NCBI GenBank assembly: GCA_951217055.1 | Contig: OX578283.1 | Location: 28,767,427 to 28,831,426, forward strand | Reading direction: 5' to 3' | Origin: Gerris lacustris | Lineage: Eukaryota; Arthropoda; Insecta; Hemiptera; Gerridae | Length of the DNA: 64,000 nucleotides | In this document: positions 45,401-59,439 of the stretch, piece by piece | Position numbering within the stretch: the first letter of the stretch is position 1 | How the letters are laid out: each line of letters opens with the position of its first letter | Notes under the pieces: generated by a model | What the model saw: only the letters and a program-made list of their open reading frames with translations | Databases searched by the model: none | What the model was told of the DNA's origin: nothing | Translations under genes and position numbers: made by a program

Positions 45401-45540
45401 AAATTATGCATCAAAATAAATTGGGATGCGTTCAATAATAGACCCGAATGCCGGCTCGGCCTATGTGTTAAGCACATTAAATTAAATGAGGCCCGAGTCA
45501 ACTCAAACTTTTGCCGATGGAATTAAATTAATTAAATTAA

Positions 45541-45995
45541 AATATGCACACTAGACTGGCTTAAACGGGAAAATGATGGTTGTGGATTTCAGTAGCAAAT
45601 TTTTGTTTTGGACCAGGATTGTGTGTAGAACGCTACGTGGGTCCTCTTGTCTATGCGGCAATCCCCTCTTGCTGACTCAGGTCGGACTAGTGTTCGTCGA
45701 CATGTAGTGGGAAAACAGAGGCAATATAAATAAATCGGTTTATCATTTTGTGAAAAAACTGATTCATATTACATATTAATAGTAAATTTAAATCTAAAAA
45801 CTCAAAAAGCGTTCAAAAAACATTTGATGTTAAATGTCCCATGTAATTACCCAGCGAATGAGCGAATGATTCTTTTGTTTTGCAATAGGTATTTAATATT
45901 CTTAGAGAAGAATTCTCTTCTAGATAAAAATTTGAAATTCGTAAGTGCTCCAAATCCACGTTTGCTTTTGCAGTATGGATCACGTTTTGCCGTTT
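45541..45995. other. No gene seen
   Basis: Overlapping 66-69-codon frames on both strands at 45813-46053 have no recognisable domain; 45998 onward is family B. Confidence 0.4.
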
Positions 45996-46250
45996 TGCTT
46001 CCGAGCTTACCAAAGGAATCGGAAGGTATGTGACAGTTCTGAAGAACGAACAATTTTTATGTCTCCGATTTCAAAAATTCCGAGACAGAAATCTGTTAAA
46101 CATCAGGGTACAGTTTGGGTCCCGTGTCCGCCTGTCCTTTAATTTTTGCGAACCAACATATCTTAAAAGCTATTCGTCCAATTTTATTGAAATTTTGATG
46201 GTAGGTCATAATTAGCCAGGTTATAACATTGCTGATCCCATATACATTTC
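45996..46250 (+). repeat. Family B dispersed repeat
   Basis: Head GCTTCCGAGCTTACCAAAGG, then GTTCTGAAGAACGAACAA, TCCGATTTCAAAAATTCCGA, GTCCGCCTGTCC and a GCGAACCAACATATCTTAAA tail. The TGTC tract is short here. Confidence 0.65.
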
Positions 46251-46475
46251 AATCTTCTGCACCTATTTATTTCTCTTCCACATTCGCACAGACATACATT
46301 TATTTACATCTATATCTTCAAAAGTACTCATCTGATTTTTGTGAAATTTTAATGGTTTGTTTAAAGTAGCCCGCAGATAACATGATGTCTAACACATCAA
46401 TAATAGAAGCCCGAGCTGAATGTTTCCCGATTTTGCGAATTGATTGCATGAAAGAGTGGCACTCTTTTACTTGGT

Positions 46476-46819
46476 TACCCACCCAATTGTATGTATTTAT
46501 TTATTATTAAATCCAAGTGAACTATTCTTTTCCTCAAAATTTATTGGATTGAAGGTTCCTTTGCCTTAATAGCTAGTTAGACTAACGGATATTGTTATTT
46601 TTATTTACAGAAGTGTGATATTCCTTTGCCCAAAGGAATATTTGAACATTCTCCAGTTAAGATTTCAATTAATTTTTAAATTTATTATTTTAAATTTATT
46701 TATTTATTAATTAAAAGTCTAACACAATAATGTGAACAAACGGTGGGAAACCAAGTAAATTCTTGCCACATCCGACCTAATTTACTTGGTTACCCACATT
46801 AGGGTGGGTAACCAAGTAA
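46476..46819. repeat. Repeat with TTACTTGGTTACCCAC ends and internal palindrome
   Basis: TTTACTTGGTTACCCACCC at 46476 faces GTGGGAAACCAAGTAAA at 46743-46759. Directly after that a perfect 16-bp-arm palindrome TTACTTGGTTACCCAC/GTGGGTAACCAAGTAA lies at 46782-46819. It may be a small MITE with a duplicated end, inserted at the broken edge of the gypsy remnant. Confidence 0.55.
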
Positions 46820-47766
46820 AAAAGTACCGAAATTATCATATTATATTCTATTATATCATATTCTTCTTCCTTTCCCCTTTTTGCAATGTATTTTGTATCA
46901 GCAGTCACTGGCGTAACGACACCCTTCTCTTTTGCCTTCCCCCAACAAAAAACAACAACAAACCCTCGAAAAATGTCCCTTAGATCCACAGCCCCTACAA
47001 ACAGCATCTTTAGCTGGACACTTTCTATATACATAGCCACACCACCCGCATTTATTCTAAATGATGCCCTTGTTTTTATCTTGTTTACTTGAAATATTAC
47101 CTTCCCCTTCTACCACTGTTAATTTTTTTTGTGTTAACATCTACTTCCGCTCTTTCCATTGTTAATACTAAATCAAATCATTTTTGAAACGTCACCTTCC
47201 CTGTTTCATCCTCCCCCTCAGGCCATCGTTGTCGAATCTCGATTTCGAATTTTTGGAAAGTTTATTCCTGCAGCAAACCTATCCCTTAATCTTTCTTTAA
47301 CATTGGGTCCATCTTTACATGGAATGCTTAATTCTCTTAACCTGTCTGCAAATTTTACAAAATATTCCCCCTCTAGTGTAATAGTTCTCTCAAAAGCGAT
47401 CCTTGCCGCGAAAATAATGACTTCTGGTTTAAAAATCTTTTTAAACGTTGTCATTAATTCCTCTTACGTCCGCTCATCGATATTATCAGAAACAAAATAT
47501 TTTTTTTTATTGATCTCAATGCTTTTGGTCCTACATTAGCTAATAAATTATCTCCTCCCCCTGACACTGTCCCCTCCTAACCCTTTTACCCTACACATCC
47601 TCTCAAACTGGTCAATATAGTCATCCCAGTTCCATTTCCCATCGATAAATTCCGAAAAAGCAAACTTGCCCATCTGAGACACCAAATCATCACCCTGATC
47701 CATCCTGGTTGATGTTCCCGGTCTTCCCTTCTTTATCGGCATCTTTACTTTTCTCCTCGTCGCCAA
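46820..47766 (-). pseudogene. Ty3/gypsy retrotransposon gag remnant
   Basis: On the minus strand, just after a likely LTR and primer-binding stretch (TTGGCGACGAGG), the coding region begins near 47766. It reads FAFSEFIDGKWNWDDYIDQF, then (47454-47218) EGEYFVKFADRLRELSI and VKERLRDRFAAGI, the conserved gag core of insect-type Ty3/gypsy elements. Further on, near 47055-46960, lies a zinc-knuckle pair: CGWCGYVYRKCPAKDAV then CRGCGSKGHFSRVC. The first knuckle has lost its usual histidine. Frameshifts and stops (TTTTTTTT and TAA around 47480-47540 and 47150) separate the pieces, and no protease, RT or integrase follows. Structural protein for particle assembly in an intact element; here non-functional. 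Confidence 0.75.
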
Positions 47767-48057
47767 TGTAATAATTGTGAGCTCCAGTAAATAAGAATAT
47801 GTTTAAACTCAACACATAATTATTGACATAACGACATAAACATTGTATATAAAACGAAATATAAAATATTCCAAGAAAGTTAGACAGTTAATGTAATTCT
47901 ATTTCATTCAAAAATACATTTATTTTCTTCTTATTAAATATACATAACAAATAAAATACAATTATACATATTTAATATTGACATCGACGGATTACTGCTT
48001 TATCCAGACTTGTCGGATTTGTAAAAAAAGAATACTCAACAACAATAGTCTTTTACA
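47767..48057 (-). repeat. Probable LTR of the gypsy remnant
   Basis: Begins (plus strand) TGTAATAATTGTGAGCTCC and could end CAATAGTCTTTTACA, giving TG...CA style ends of ~291 bp on the minus strand, next to TTGGCGACGAGG, which fits a primer-binding position. A TATATAAAAC-like box is visible on the plus strand near 47853, and a TTTTATATAC word on the minus strand at the same place. The second LTR is not found, so the boundary at 48057 is a guess. Confidence 0.4.
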
Positions 48058-48244
48058 CTGAAAATTCCATTTTCCTGTTCTGCTTTAATTTTTTTATTCA
48101 TAATTTTTATTTATGTATGACAAGGGAAAAAAGCAGGGGTGGGGAAATCCTATCTATATTGCATGGTAAAATATTTTAAATCACTTTTTAATTTAAAAAG
48201 TTTTTGTATAAAATTTCATATAAAATGTATTTTATACATACATA

Positions 48245-50190
<1,946 letters not shown>

Positions 50191-50224
50191 AAATTAACTA
50201 TGCTTGGCATTTGACCGTATACGA

Positions 50225-50640
50225 GATGGGAAAGGTCGCCCTAGGAGCTTAAGTCAGGCTAAGGACAGTTTTCTGACAATCAGAGCTCTTAAAAAATTGC
50301 CCTGCTCTAGCAATGAGATGCAGGAGGTGATAATATAATCAAGATCTGGGGAGGCATTTTATATGCAGCTAGCACTGAGTTAGTCAGCGTCCCAAGGGTG
50401 AATGGTGAAATCTATGTATTAGACATCTTTCTGGAAGATGCATTGCCATTCGCCCCTTTTTTGGCAAAAATTGTATGTTGCCCCTTGATGCACCACCGTA
50501 GAACCTCCACTAGCTGAAAACAGCCTATTTGATTGATATTACCTCTCTCAGCTACAAACCCGGAATTGTTAGCAGAAGCATACAGCACCTTATTCCTGAG
50601 ATGAGAACCTAATAAATACGGGGGCAACACCAGATACTGA
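50225..50640 (+). pseudogene. Tc1-like transposase, internally deleted and degenerate
   Basis: At 50225 the frame reads GKGRPRSLSQAKDSFLTIRA, the GRPR hook and second helix-turn-helix of Tc1-type DNA-binding domains. After a deletion a shifted frame at 50344 gives IWGGILYAASTELVSVPRV, NGEIYVLDIFLEDALPFAPF and LMHHRRTST. This follows the VWGGI, YIDEVL, LMHDNARPH order of Tc1 transposases. The second catalytic Asp of the HDNA motif is replaced by His, and the first catalytic Asp lies in the missing part. The terminal repeats were not located. The minus-strand frame at 50412-50630 is a shadow. Confidence 0.7.
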
Positions 50641-51661
50641 TTATTAATAGATACTCATCTATAGATGCATTGCTGTTGGACCAGTTTTGGCCTTATAAAA
50701 GGTTTCCACTTCAATTGTAATAATAAGTAATACGCACGCGCACGGGGTCAGCGTTCGACTCCTGTCGACCGTTTTACTATGGTTTAGCCATCATCAGTAA
50801 TTGATTTGATGATAGAAGTTTGAAACAATTTATACGAGTTTAAATAGATGTTGATTTTGATAATCAACTGATTTGGGTTACTCTTTAATTTTTTAACCAG
50901 TTAGTTGTAATGAATTCATCGCCAATTAAGTTAAAATAACCCACAAATACAAGCGAAATTATAATTAGAAGTTGTTAAAAATTAAATGAAAGCTTTTTTT
51001 CTTTATATTTCAAATATTAGTCAACAAAGCACTAACAGGAAGTAAACATCTCAACTCAATTATTGCCTACTTATATATTCCTCTGCATCCTATCGAGAGA
51101 GTAAGTAAACAGATGCTCACTTGCCAGCATACCCGTAGATATTTCAACATGTAATTTTGGGCTCTAGCGTTGATTAAATTTCATAATTGAGATTGACTGA
51201 CATTACTCTAATTGCATTACATTAGTTTGTTAACTAAGAGTTAACAAACTAGTTATCATTTTGACGCCTTGTTTAATATAGGCCACATTACGGAAGGGAT
51301 ATAACGATATCTCTAAAATCTATGTTGTTAAGTAGAAAAAATAATAATAAGTATAAATAGTTTTAATCTGCTCAATTAGGTTCTTACGTACTGGTAATCC
51401 TGAAAAATTGCCTGCTTTAATAAAAATTGCCTGCTCCAATAGAAGTACCAGGTCCTTTACAAGTTCCAGCTTTTATACTATTTAATCCTTTACCAGCTTT
51501 TATATAATCTGTACCTGACAGCCTAGGCGTGGACCAGCCAGACCGGCTAGTACAAAGTACTAGTAAGTTAGATCAATCGTTTTACTCTTTCTAACTTAGT
51601 TTGAAATTAGCTGTCCAAATTTGTTTTATTTATATTAATGTTCCAGTAAAGTTTACTTTCT
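50641..51661. other. No gene seen
   Basis: Contains GGGGTCAGCGTTCGACTCC followed by TGTCGACCG and CCATCATCAG at 50745-50800, a short GC-rich segment like the ends of Penelope-type or SINE repeats but too short to assign. The word TTTAATCC, then TTACCAGCTTTTATA, repeats locally near 51470-51510. Confidence 0.4.
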
Positions 51662-51900
51662 GCTTCCGAGCTTACCAAAGATAACGGAAGCTTTGTGATC
51701 GTTCTGATGAACGAAAAATGTTTAGGTCTCCGATTTCCAACATTCCAAGACAGAAATCCGTTTTAGACATCAGGGAACATTTTTGGTTCCGTGTCTGTCT
51801 GTCGGTCTGTCCGTCAATTTTTGTGTGAACCAACATGTCATAAAAAAATAAAAAAAACATTAAATTTTATTGAAATTTGGATTATAGGTCATAATTAGCT
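51662..51900 (+). repeat. Family B dispersed repeat
   Basis: GCTTCCGAGCTTACCAAAGA, then AACGGAAGCTTTGTGATCG, GACAGAAATCCGTTTTAGA, TGTCTGTCTGTCGGTC and the AACCAACATGTCATAAAA tail. It gives a 62-codon minus-strand shadow frame. Confidence 0.65.
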
Positions 51901-52990
51901 CCTTATTGGTCCCAAATCAGTTTCAACCTTCTGCGCTCATTTGTTTCTCTTCCACATGCTCACAAACATACATTTATTTACACCTATAGCTTCAAAAGTA
52001 CTTATCTGATTTGTATGAAACTTTTATAGCTTATCGAAAGTAGCCTGCAGATAGCCTCAGATTAATTTGAACTATCTGCGCTCTTTAACTTTTGCTAAAT
52101 TGATAATATTGCTATAAAAATAATATATTAAACATATCCGTATCATTAAATTTTGCTGAAACAAGTAAAGTCATGAAATTGCATAAATCTAACTTACTTT
52201 TCTTTTGAAATATTTAAAGAAATTAGGTCTAAGCGGTCAAAACGACCGCTGCCTTCATTCTAGTGTTAAAACTTATAATTTATATCTAAAGGCAGCTTGG
52301 ATCTATACGGCCTGAAAGTGCGGGGTAGAACCATACCTTTCCAGTATTCGGCCCAAAATTCTTATAAAAATAACCAATGCGCTCTTTTGTGATTTTATCC
52401 TTAATCTCCATGATGATATGAATTATTTCCGAAATCACCCGTACCACGATAAAGAAAATTCTATGAATCCATATCCACCATTTTAATCTTCTTTTACAAC
52501 TCTTATCCCTGATTCCTGCTTATCCTAGGTAGCCCCACAAGACTATGAAGAAGCAGTGGCCTAGAGATCTCTTATCTTAAATTATATTTTTGGAATAAAT
52601 ATTATATTATTTTATAATAATTATCAATTATTATACTATTTCTCAACTTTTATAATATATATTTTTAATGAACATAATTATTTATTAGTTGTATTTTAAT
52701 TATTCTCCTATATTCAATGTCATGGAATTGTAGTCACTAGACTCCATTTTCTTCATGTTATTCCTTCTATGTAAACGCCTTAATATCCTTATCACTTTTA
52801 CGTAGTAAATAAAAAAGTATCGATTTTTGATGGAATTAGACACACATATTCAGAAATTAATTATAGCTTAAAATTTGGATGCGCAACCCCCTAAAAACTC
52901 AGAAAAACGTAATATAAATGTTTCTCGAAATTGTTTCAGACAATTTTTATTTTTAATTTGCATTCCATTTTAAACTAACCTAACCATATA
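51901..52990. other. No gene seen; short palindrome
   Basis: AAGCGGTCAAAACGACCGCT at 52227-52246 is a near-perfect palindrome; GCGGTCAAAATGACC occurs again at 54790. Such words occur at transposon ends, but no element could be delimited. The rest is AT-rich. Confidence 0.45.
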
Positions 52991-52994
52991 AGTT

Positions 52995-53576
52995 TAGTCC
53001 ACAGGCCACCATAAAAAGTGAGTCGCTGATTGATAAAGTTTTCTTACCTTATGGAATCGCTTATTTATGCCGTGTCCACCGATGAATTGGGTATATGGCA
53101 ACTGGGGGCTGGGCCATTTCTTTTTTGTTGACATGCCAAACTTGCCCTTCTGCGGGAACATTGAAAAGAGATAGATAAAGTTTTGATTTTCATAGGATCG
53201 TTTAATTAAATTATTTCAAAAACAGTGGTAAAGGTGGCCACCAATAAGAGCGGGCCGTTTTCTTTTCAACGTCCCCGCAGAGCGATATGTTTGGGGCGGT
53301 GGCCACCCCAAACGGCCCACTCTTATCGGTGGCCACGTGTACCACTGTTTTTGAAATAATTTAATTAAACGATCCTGTGAAAATCAAAACTTTATCTATC
53401 TCTTTTCAATGTTTCCGCAGAAGGGCAAGTTTTGGCATGTCAACAAAAAAGAAATGGCCCAGTCCCCAGTTGCCATATACCCAATTCATCGGTGGACACG
53501 GCATAAATAAGCGATTCCATAAGGTAAGAAAACTTTATCAATCAGCGACTCACTTCTTATGGTGGCCTGTGGACTA
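52995..53576. repeat. ~580-bp near-perfect palindrome (fold-back element)
   Basis: Arms 52995-53260 and 53310-53576 are reverse complements with few mismatches, ending TAGTCCACAGGCCACCATAA / TTATGGTGGCCTGTGGACTA. The 49-bp centre holds a smaller mirrored block, GTTTGGGGCGGTGG / CCACCCCAAAC. A GTT triplet follows the right end and precedes the left end, a possible 3-bp target duplication. The inner segment CTTTTCAACGTCCCCGCAGA is a diverged repeat of arm sequence CTTTTCAATGTTTCCGCAGA, so the unit seems built by stepwise duplication. The 66-codon and 60-codon frames in it are not genes. Confidence 0.9.
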
Positions 53577-54331
<755 letters not shown>

Positions 54332-54345
54332 TTATATAACTAGGA

Positions 54346-54702
54346 GTGCAATGCTTGCAATATTGAGCTGAGCGTGCATTTTTAATCATATTTATTTTTT
54401 TTTTTCTATTTTACCAATAGATTGACCCCTCATAAATGAAAATATGAAAAAAGTTAACATATCAACAATAACACTCTTAAAGAGCTTTCCAACGACATGC
54501 ATCTTGAAGGGCATATACTATTTTAATTTTTGTACCCCGTACCCCTGTGTACCTATTTGGACCATTTCAGATTTATACCTTCTTGTGGTTGGTCACTATG
54601 AACGTGCGGAATTTTGTGTGGATCGGTTCAGCCGTTCAGGAGGAGTATGCGTCAGAAAAAATGAAAAGTGTAGTATAAGAGCTTCGCTTCGCTCAGCTCA
54701 AT
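54346..54702 (+). mobile_element. Family A repeat, copy with both inverted ends
   Basis: ATTGAGCTGAGCG (54362-54374) and CGCTCAGCTCAAT (54690-54702) form 13-bp inverted ends. The interior has AGAGCTTTCCAACGACATGC, GTACCCCGTACCCCTGTGTA and GGATCGGTTCAGCCG, each present once here but three times in the copy inserted at 1076-1752 (first word not repeated there). The 86-codon frame at 54444 is a repeat translation. Confidence 0.65.
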
Positions 54703-55039
54703 AATTTCTCCTCAATGAAAATTAAGCTAATTAAGCATAAAACAAGTTTAAACTATGTACAAATTAAATGTAATTAGACAGAGAAATGCTGCGGTCAAAA
54801 TGACCAGTGGCTGTCTTATAAGTAGTTCTGATTTCTTGGGCATTCTTGTGTTAAGAGAAATTGTATACCTACTATCCAGAAGACCGAGCAGTAACTTTTA
54901 CCGTTGAGTGATGTAAGTCCGTTTTGTTTTGATGTACAGTTGCCATCGTCGGTCAATGAAAAGGCCAAGGTATCGTACTGTGTCGGACAGAGAAGTTCTG
55001 TAGTAGTCTAGGCCTAGACTCCACGCGTCTACACAGGCA
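54703..55039. other. No gene seen
   Basis: AT-rich spacer leading into family F; contains the GCGGTCAAAATGACC word at 54790. Confidence 0.4.
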
Positions 55040-55820
55040 ACAGACAGTTTTTTTAAAAAACAAAACAAAAAAAAAACACTGTTTCAGCCACAAGTATGCC
55101 AAATTTCATTGAAATCGTCTTAGTAGTTAAAGCTCCACGCGTCTATTTAGGCTGCAGATGACAGTCTATGGACACAAATTTTAAAAACAACTTTCTTAGA
55201 CTTATGGGACCTCGAAACGTGTAAATCCATCAGAATCGTGTGTTTGCACCACCGCAATACTTTCTCTTTATATTTACTGATTATGTATAAGACCTATAGA
55301 ATTAGGATAATAACATTCTGCATTCAGAAATAACAGTTATTTACCATACACCAAAAACATACTAATGGTTCCAAACAGATATATTATTCGGTTTCAAGAT
55401 GAAAAAATCGGAGACATCTCACACAAACACAACTTTTTCCTATACGAGTTCATAATTACTTAGCTCAGTGTTTTCCATTTATTATTTTTTGAGTTTTCGT
55501 AGGTACATTTAGTTTTTATTGAACATTTTATCATAAAAATAACAATTTACCATAAAAAATAACTTCTCTTCAGCGGGGAATCAAACCCTCCGTCCTCTCT
55601 CCGTCTGCGTTTAAAGTTATTTTCTCAGGAACTAGATGTTTTCCGGGAAAACGGCTATATCGTTAGATTCGTATTTAAATGGACTACATGACTAAATGGA
55701 CCATGCGTCTGCACAGACAGACGACAGGAAGAATTGTTTTGGACTTAAAGGACCTCAAAACGTGTAAAAATCCATCAAAATCTCAAACTAGAATTTTCGC
55801 GCCATCTCAATACTTTCTCT
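55040..55820 (-). repeat. Dispersed repeat family F, copy 2 (partly doubled)
   Basis: CACGCGTCTACACAGGCAAC, CGAAACGTGTAAATCCATC and CAATACTTTCTCTTTATAT occur at 55020-55270, and a second set (CAAAACGTGTAAAAATCC, then CTCAATACTTTCTC) at 55750-55815. Between them is the ACGAGTTCATAATTACTTAG / ATCAAACCCTCCGTCCTC part shared with 59440-59640. Two adjacent copies in the same orientation are likely. Confidence 0.55.
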
Positions 55821-58170
55821 TTATATAAGAAAGCAAAAAGTATGTTGTTGCAAGGAAGAACTTTTTTAAAAATCAGTTTGTTGAATCCAGTGAAGTGGGG
55901 AAAAAAATCCAACCAGTGCGGTTGGTTTTTCTTCTACCCACTGCAGGTCTGATAAAATAAGAGAAGAGAAAAAGGGTATAGAGGCGGGGAAAACAAGGTT
56001 CTTGAATAGGAAATTTTTTAGCCGTCAATCAAGTGGGTTGAAGCTTGTTGTAGCAGTTCTTCAAGAGAATCCACTCTGGTGTAGCTGGGGTGAACCTCTC
56101 AAATATTGGTCGGAGCCATTCCATCGGTATCAACTGCAAATAAACTCTTCCGCTAAATGTTTACTCTTCCAATCCCATTCCAGGGCCCTTATTCCAATCC
56201 ACTCTACCTTTTTTCCAGTAAAAAAAAATCACTGAACCATAGAAAAAAGTATTAGAACAAAGATTTTTCCCATAGCTATCGCAATCTGAAGTGCCCTATT
56301 TTTTTATATTTTCAATAAATACTGTTACCTTTTTTGATAAGCAAAGTTGATACATCAAAGTAATATTGGTATAATTATTTTTTGATTCATTCCAAGATTT
56401 ATTTATAAAATATAATTAGCTTCATTCTTATTTATTTTCTCATATATTTTTATGTCGTCTGCCCTTACAGACGCGTGAAGCCAATACTACTATACAGATA
56501 TTTATTACATTTTTTTTTTTTAAATAATTATCCCTCGAGGCAATATTGAAAATAAAAATTTAGCACTTTATTTGGAGCTTTTCTGCCAATTGCTCCAAAA
56601 CCTTCCTGACGGATTCCGAATTTGGTTAAAAATTATAAATTGTAGTACATATAAATACAAATTTACCAAATAAGTCAATATCTCGGGAAAAATCTAGTAT
56701 ACCAGTTGTTAAATAAAATTAAATAACACCTTGCTGGAAATCAATAAAGGTAATTGAAACAACAATCTTTAAATCCCCAGTAGAAGTCACATTATTTTTT
56801 TATAAACAAACAAGATAATTTAGGAGGTTCCCTTACTTTCGACACCTGGCAAAAATTAACTATCACTGAAGGGAAGCTAAAATAGTGTTGCCAGACTCCA
56901 CTCTGACAAGTAGTATGTATCACACAAAATATCCTCATTTCTTGAATTTGTGCTAGGTGCACCACTGTCTAAGGGGAAAAAAGTTATTTTTTCTCCTCCA
57001 ATTAGTGCAATTATAAATAAACTGTCCATGTCGGTCTTAGTTAAATAATATTCTCTCTCTTTCGTTTTTTTAAATTTGAAAATTTCTCATATTTTATTGT
57101 GTTAGTCTCCACAGTGCAACAGACTTGCCAAATGTAAGAAAGCAGACGATAGACATACACAGTTTATAGATTACTTTGTCTATAGCGATTTCATGGAAAC
57201 ACGAAATTAAATCTATTGTTGAGTATGTGTTGGCCCTATTTAAATTGCTGAGTGTCTCTCTAATGATTGGTATGTCGTGTGCTTTGTCTAATGTTTTTGC
57301 GTTCTGTCTGAAATACTTTTTTGATTTTAAACTTACATATTAACGCGTCTTTTGATGTCATCTTGTAGATTATAGATAACTTAAGAAAATAATATCTATC
57401 TTACCTTATATATTTGAACTATATTAAATCCTTGTTGCACTCGTGACTCTAGAGGTGATGTGTATGAGTAGGGGGGGGGGGGGGGAGGGGGATTAAAAAA
57501 ATGTTATACTCGTAAAAATCTGCAAATAGAGTTACGGTTACTCAACAATAATTTTACTTTATATCTACTTCGGATAAAAAAAAGAATTACTATAATACCT
57601 AATTAACAATACTCGTAATACCTATTATTATCAGTATTTTTTTTTATATAAGTTATGATGCTTTAAATTCCACTGATAAAATAAATATTTCATAATAAAC
57701 TTGGGTTTTATTCGCTACAGAAAACGTTGCAGAAGTATTATTTAATTTAAATATGCTTTATCAAATGAAATTGATAAACCAGATAAGTTTTTTATGCGTG
57801 TTAGCTATTTGTAGAATGATTTAAATTGTTGTAAGACTAAACTGATTTAGAACTATTAGAAAATAGAATATCAACTGTTGTTCTCTATTGTCAGTAGTTA
57901 TTATCTGCTAGCTCTGCCTCCCGATCTTGTAAATTGTCTGTGGTGTCCCATACAATGTTGAGTGGCTCCCCAGAGGGTCATATGAGGTCCTTTGAGAACC
58001 ATCGGCTTAAAATATTATGTTTGAGGTTCACTTTGTATTATAGAGTGCTCTTTTAAGGTTATTTTACCATCATCTATCGATTTCGCTTGCCAGATTGTTA
58101 TTAAATAGAATACTGATGTTTTTAAAAATAATTATGGAGAAGCCGATAGTTTTAGAATTGATATAGTCTC
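55821..58170. other. No gene seen; G-run
   Basis: A 77-codon plus-strand frame at 56002-56235 has no recognised domain. A run of G lies near 57470-57485. Otherwise AT-rich DNA. Confidence 0.4.
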
Positions 58171-58401
58171 GGGCACTTCATTAGATTGTTACTCCCTTAT
58201 AAAAAAAAATCAGAGGGGAGTAACAATCTAAAGAAGGTGTACGGAATGTTCTTCTTTAGACTGTTACTCCCTTTATAAAAACAGAAGTGTGATATTCCTT
58301 TTTCCAAAGTACATTGGACTAAATATCCCTTTTTCTTAATAGTTATTTGAACAAAGTTATTTAAATTCTAAAAAAACACAGGGGAATAACAATCTAAAGA
58401 A
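58171..58401. mobile_element. Hairpin MITE family C, compound copy
   Basis: GGGCACTTCATTAGATTGTT starts the first short hairpin, whose right arm is GGAGTAACAATCTAAAGAAG. After GTGTACGGAATGTT the second hairpin ends AATAACAATCTAAAGAATT. The layout copies 19449-19679; the outer right end is degraded. Confidence 0.7.
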
Positions 58402-58534
58402 TTAACAAAACTGAATAGTGAGAAAACAATGTTAACAATGTATGTGTGTTGTGATAATGTCGTTCTTCACCGATAATTTATGAGCGGAAGTGTAACTATG
58501 ATGCATTTATCTTAAGAATAAGCTACTTGTTTAA

Positions 58535-59335
58535 ATTATTGACATTTTTATGTCTTGGCTGTGGCACATTAACCTCGAAAAGCGTTACGTTACACAAGTG
58601 GGGAAATACAGGATCAAGGTGTTAGGAAGGTATAGGAGGTGTTTAATCGAGTCTGTCCGCTCTTGGTAGGGATAGTGTCTCCCACTACCGCGCTTGGTAC
58701 CGCTGTCCCTAGGGCTTCCCCTCCCCAAGCGATTCTAAAACACTGTACACTGTACTAGGAGAATAGAAAAATTTAGGAGCTAACTGCACTCGTTTACATC
58801 GCCGCTTAGAGGTCGGCTGACTTATAATTATGAATGATTGGTTCTTTCAAGGATACCCTCTCCTCCATACCTATCATACTCCGTCCCAAGATGTGTAGAA
58901 TATACTGTATATAGATATAGAATATATATATAATATAGGCTCCGTCCATCATTCCGTCTGGCCCTTTACCTATTATTCCTAATAAACTAACTTTTTCTTT
59001 ATTATATATTTTTTTTTTTTTGCATTTATTACAAAAAATATGGGTGACGAAGCTAAAAGATTACTTCTTAATAAACTGGAAAAGAAGAAAAGTACTTTCT
59101 TTCATCGTGCACAACATATTATGTTCGACTAAATTCCTAATTTACAAACGCAAGAATCTGCACGGTCGATTTTTTGTTACATTTTTATGTGTTTACTTTG
59201 GCACATAAACTAGATAAGCTTTACCAAAAAACGACACCAAAAAGCGTTACACAAGCATTACCAAAAAACAACACCAAAAAGTGTTACATAAAAACGTCTC
59301 ACTGTCTTGCAGACTCGTATGCAAGCAATTATTAT
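58535..59335 (+). repeat. Dispersed repeat family G, copy 2
   Basis: Reverse-complement counterpart of 6045-6640, with an extra middle segment (58600-58965) that includes more GC-rich DNA. The short frame MGDEAKRLLLNKLEKKKST starts at 59040. AAGCGTTACACAAGC-type words recur at 58575, 59248 and 59277. Confidence 0.55.
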
Positions 59336-59439
59336 TGTTTTTTTCTATAGTTGTGGCCAATTAGTGTAGTATAAAGCTTTCTCACGTCCAATCTTTACGA
59401 CTTATTATTATTTTTTATTTGGTCTTTACGAATATGTAA

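Noticed and set aside
47548..47766. TTG start giving a gag beginning with Met-Ala-Thr-Arg
   Set aside because: The codon is TTG within the primer-binding stretch TTGGCGACGAGG; the frame is real gag, but the start is not an ATG.
52227..52246. AAGCGGTCAAAACGACCGCT as one end of a piggyBac-like element
   Set aside because: A single palindrome; the partner at 54790 is partial, and no TTAA flanks or transposase were seen.
55571..55620. tRNA gene suggested by GGGGAATCAAACCCTCC
   Set aside because: It is part of family F (also at 59582) and lacks any A-box or cloverleaf.
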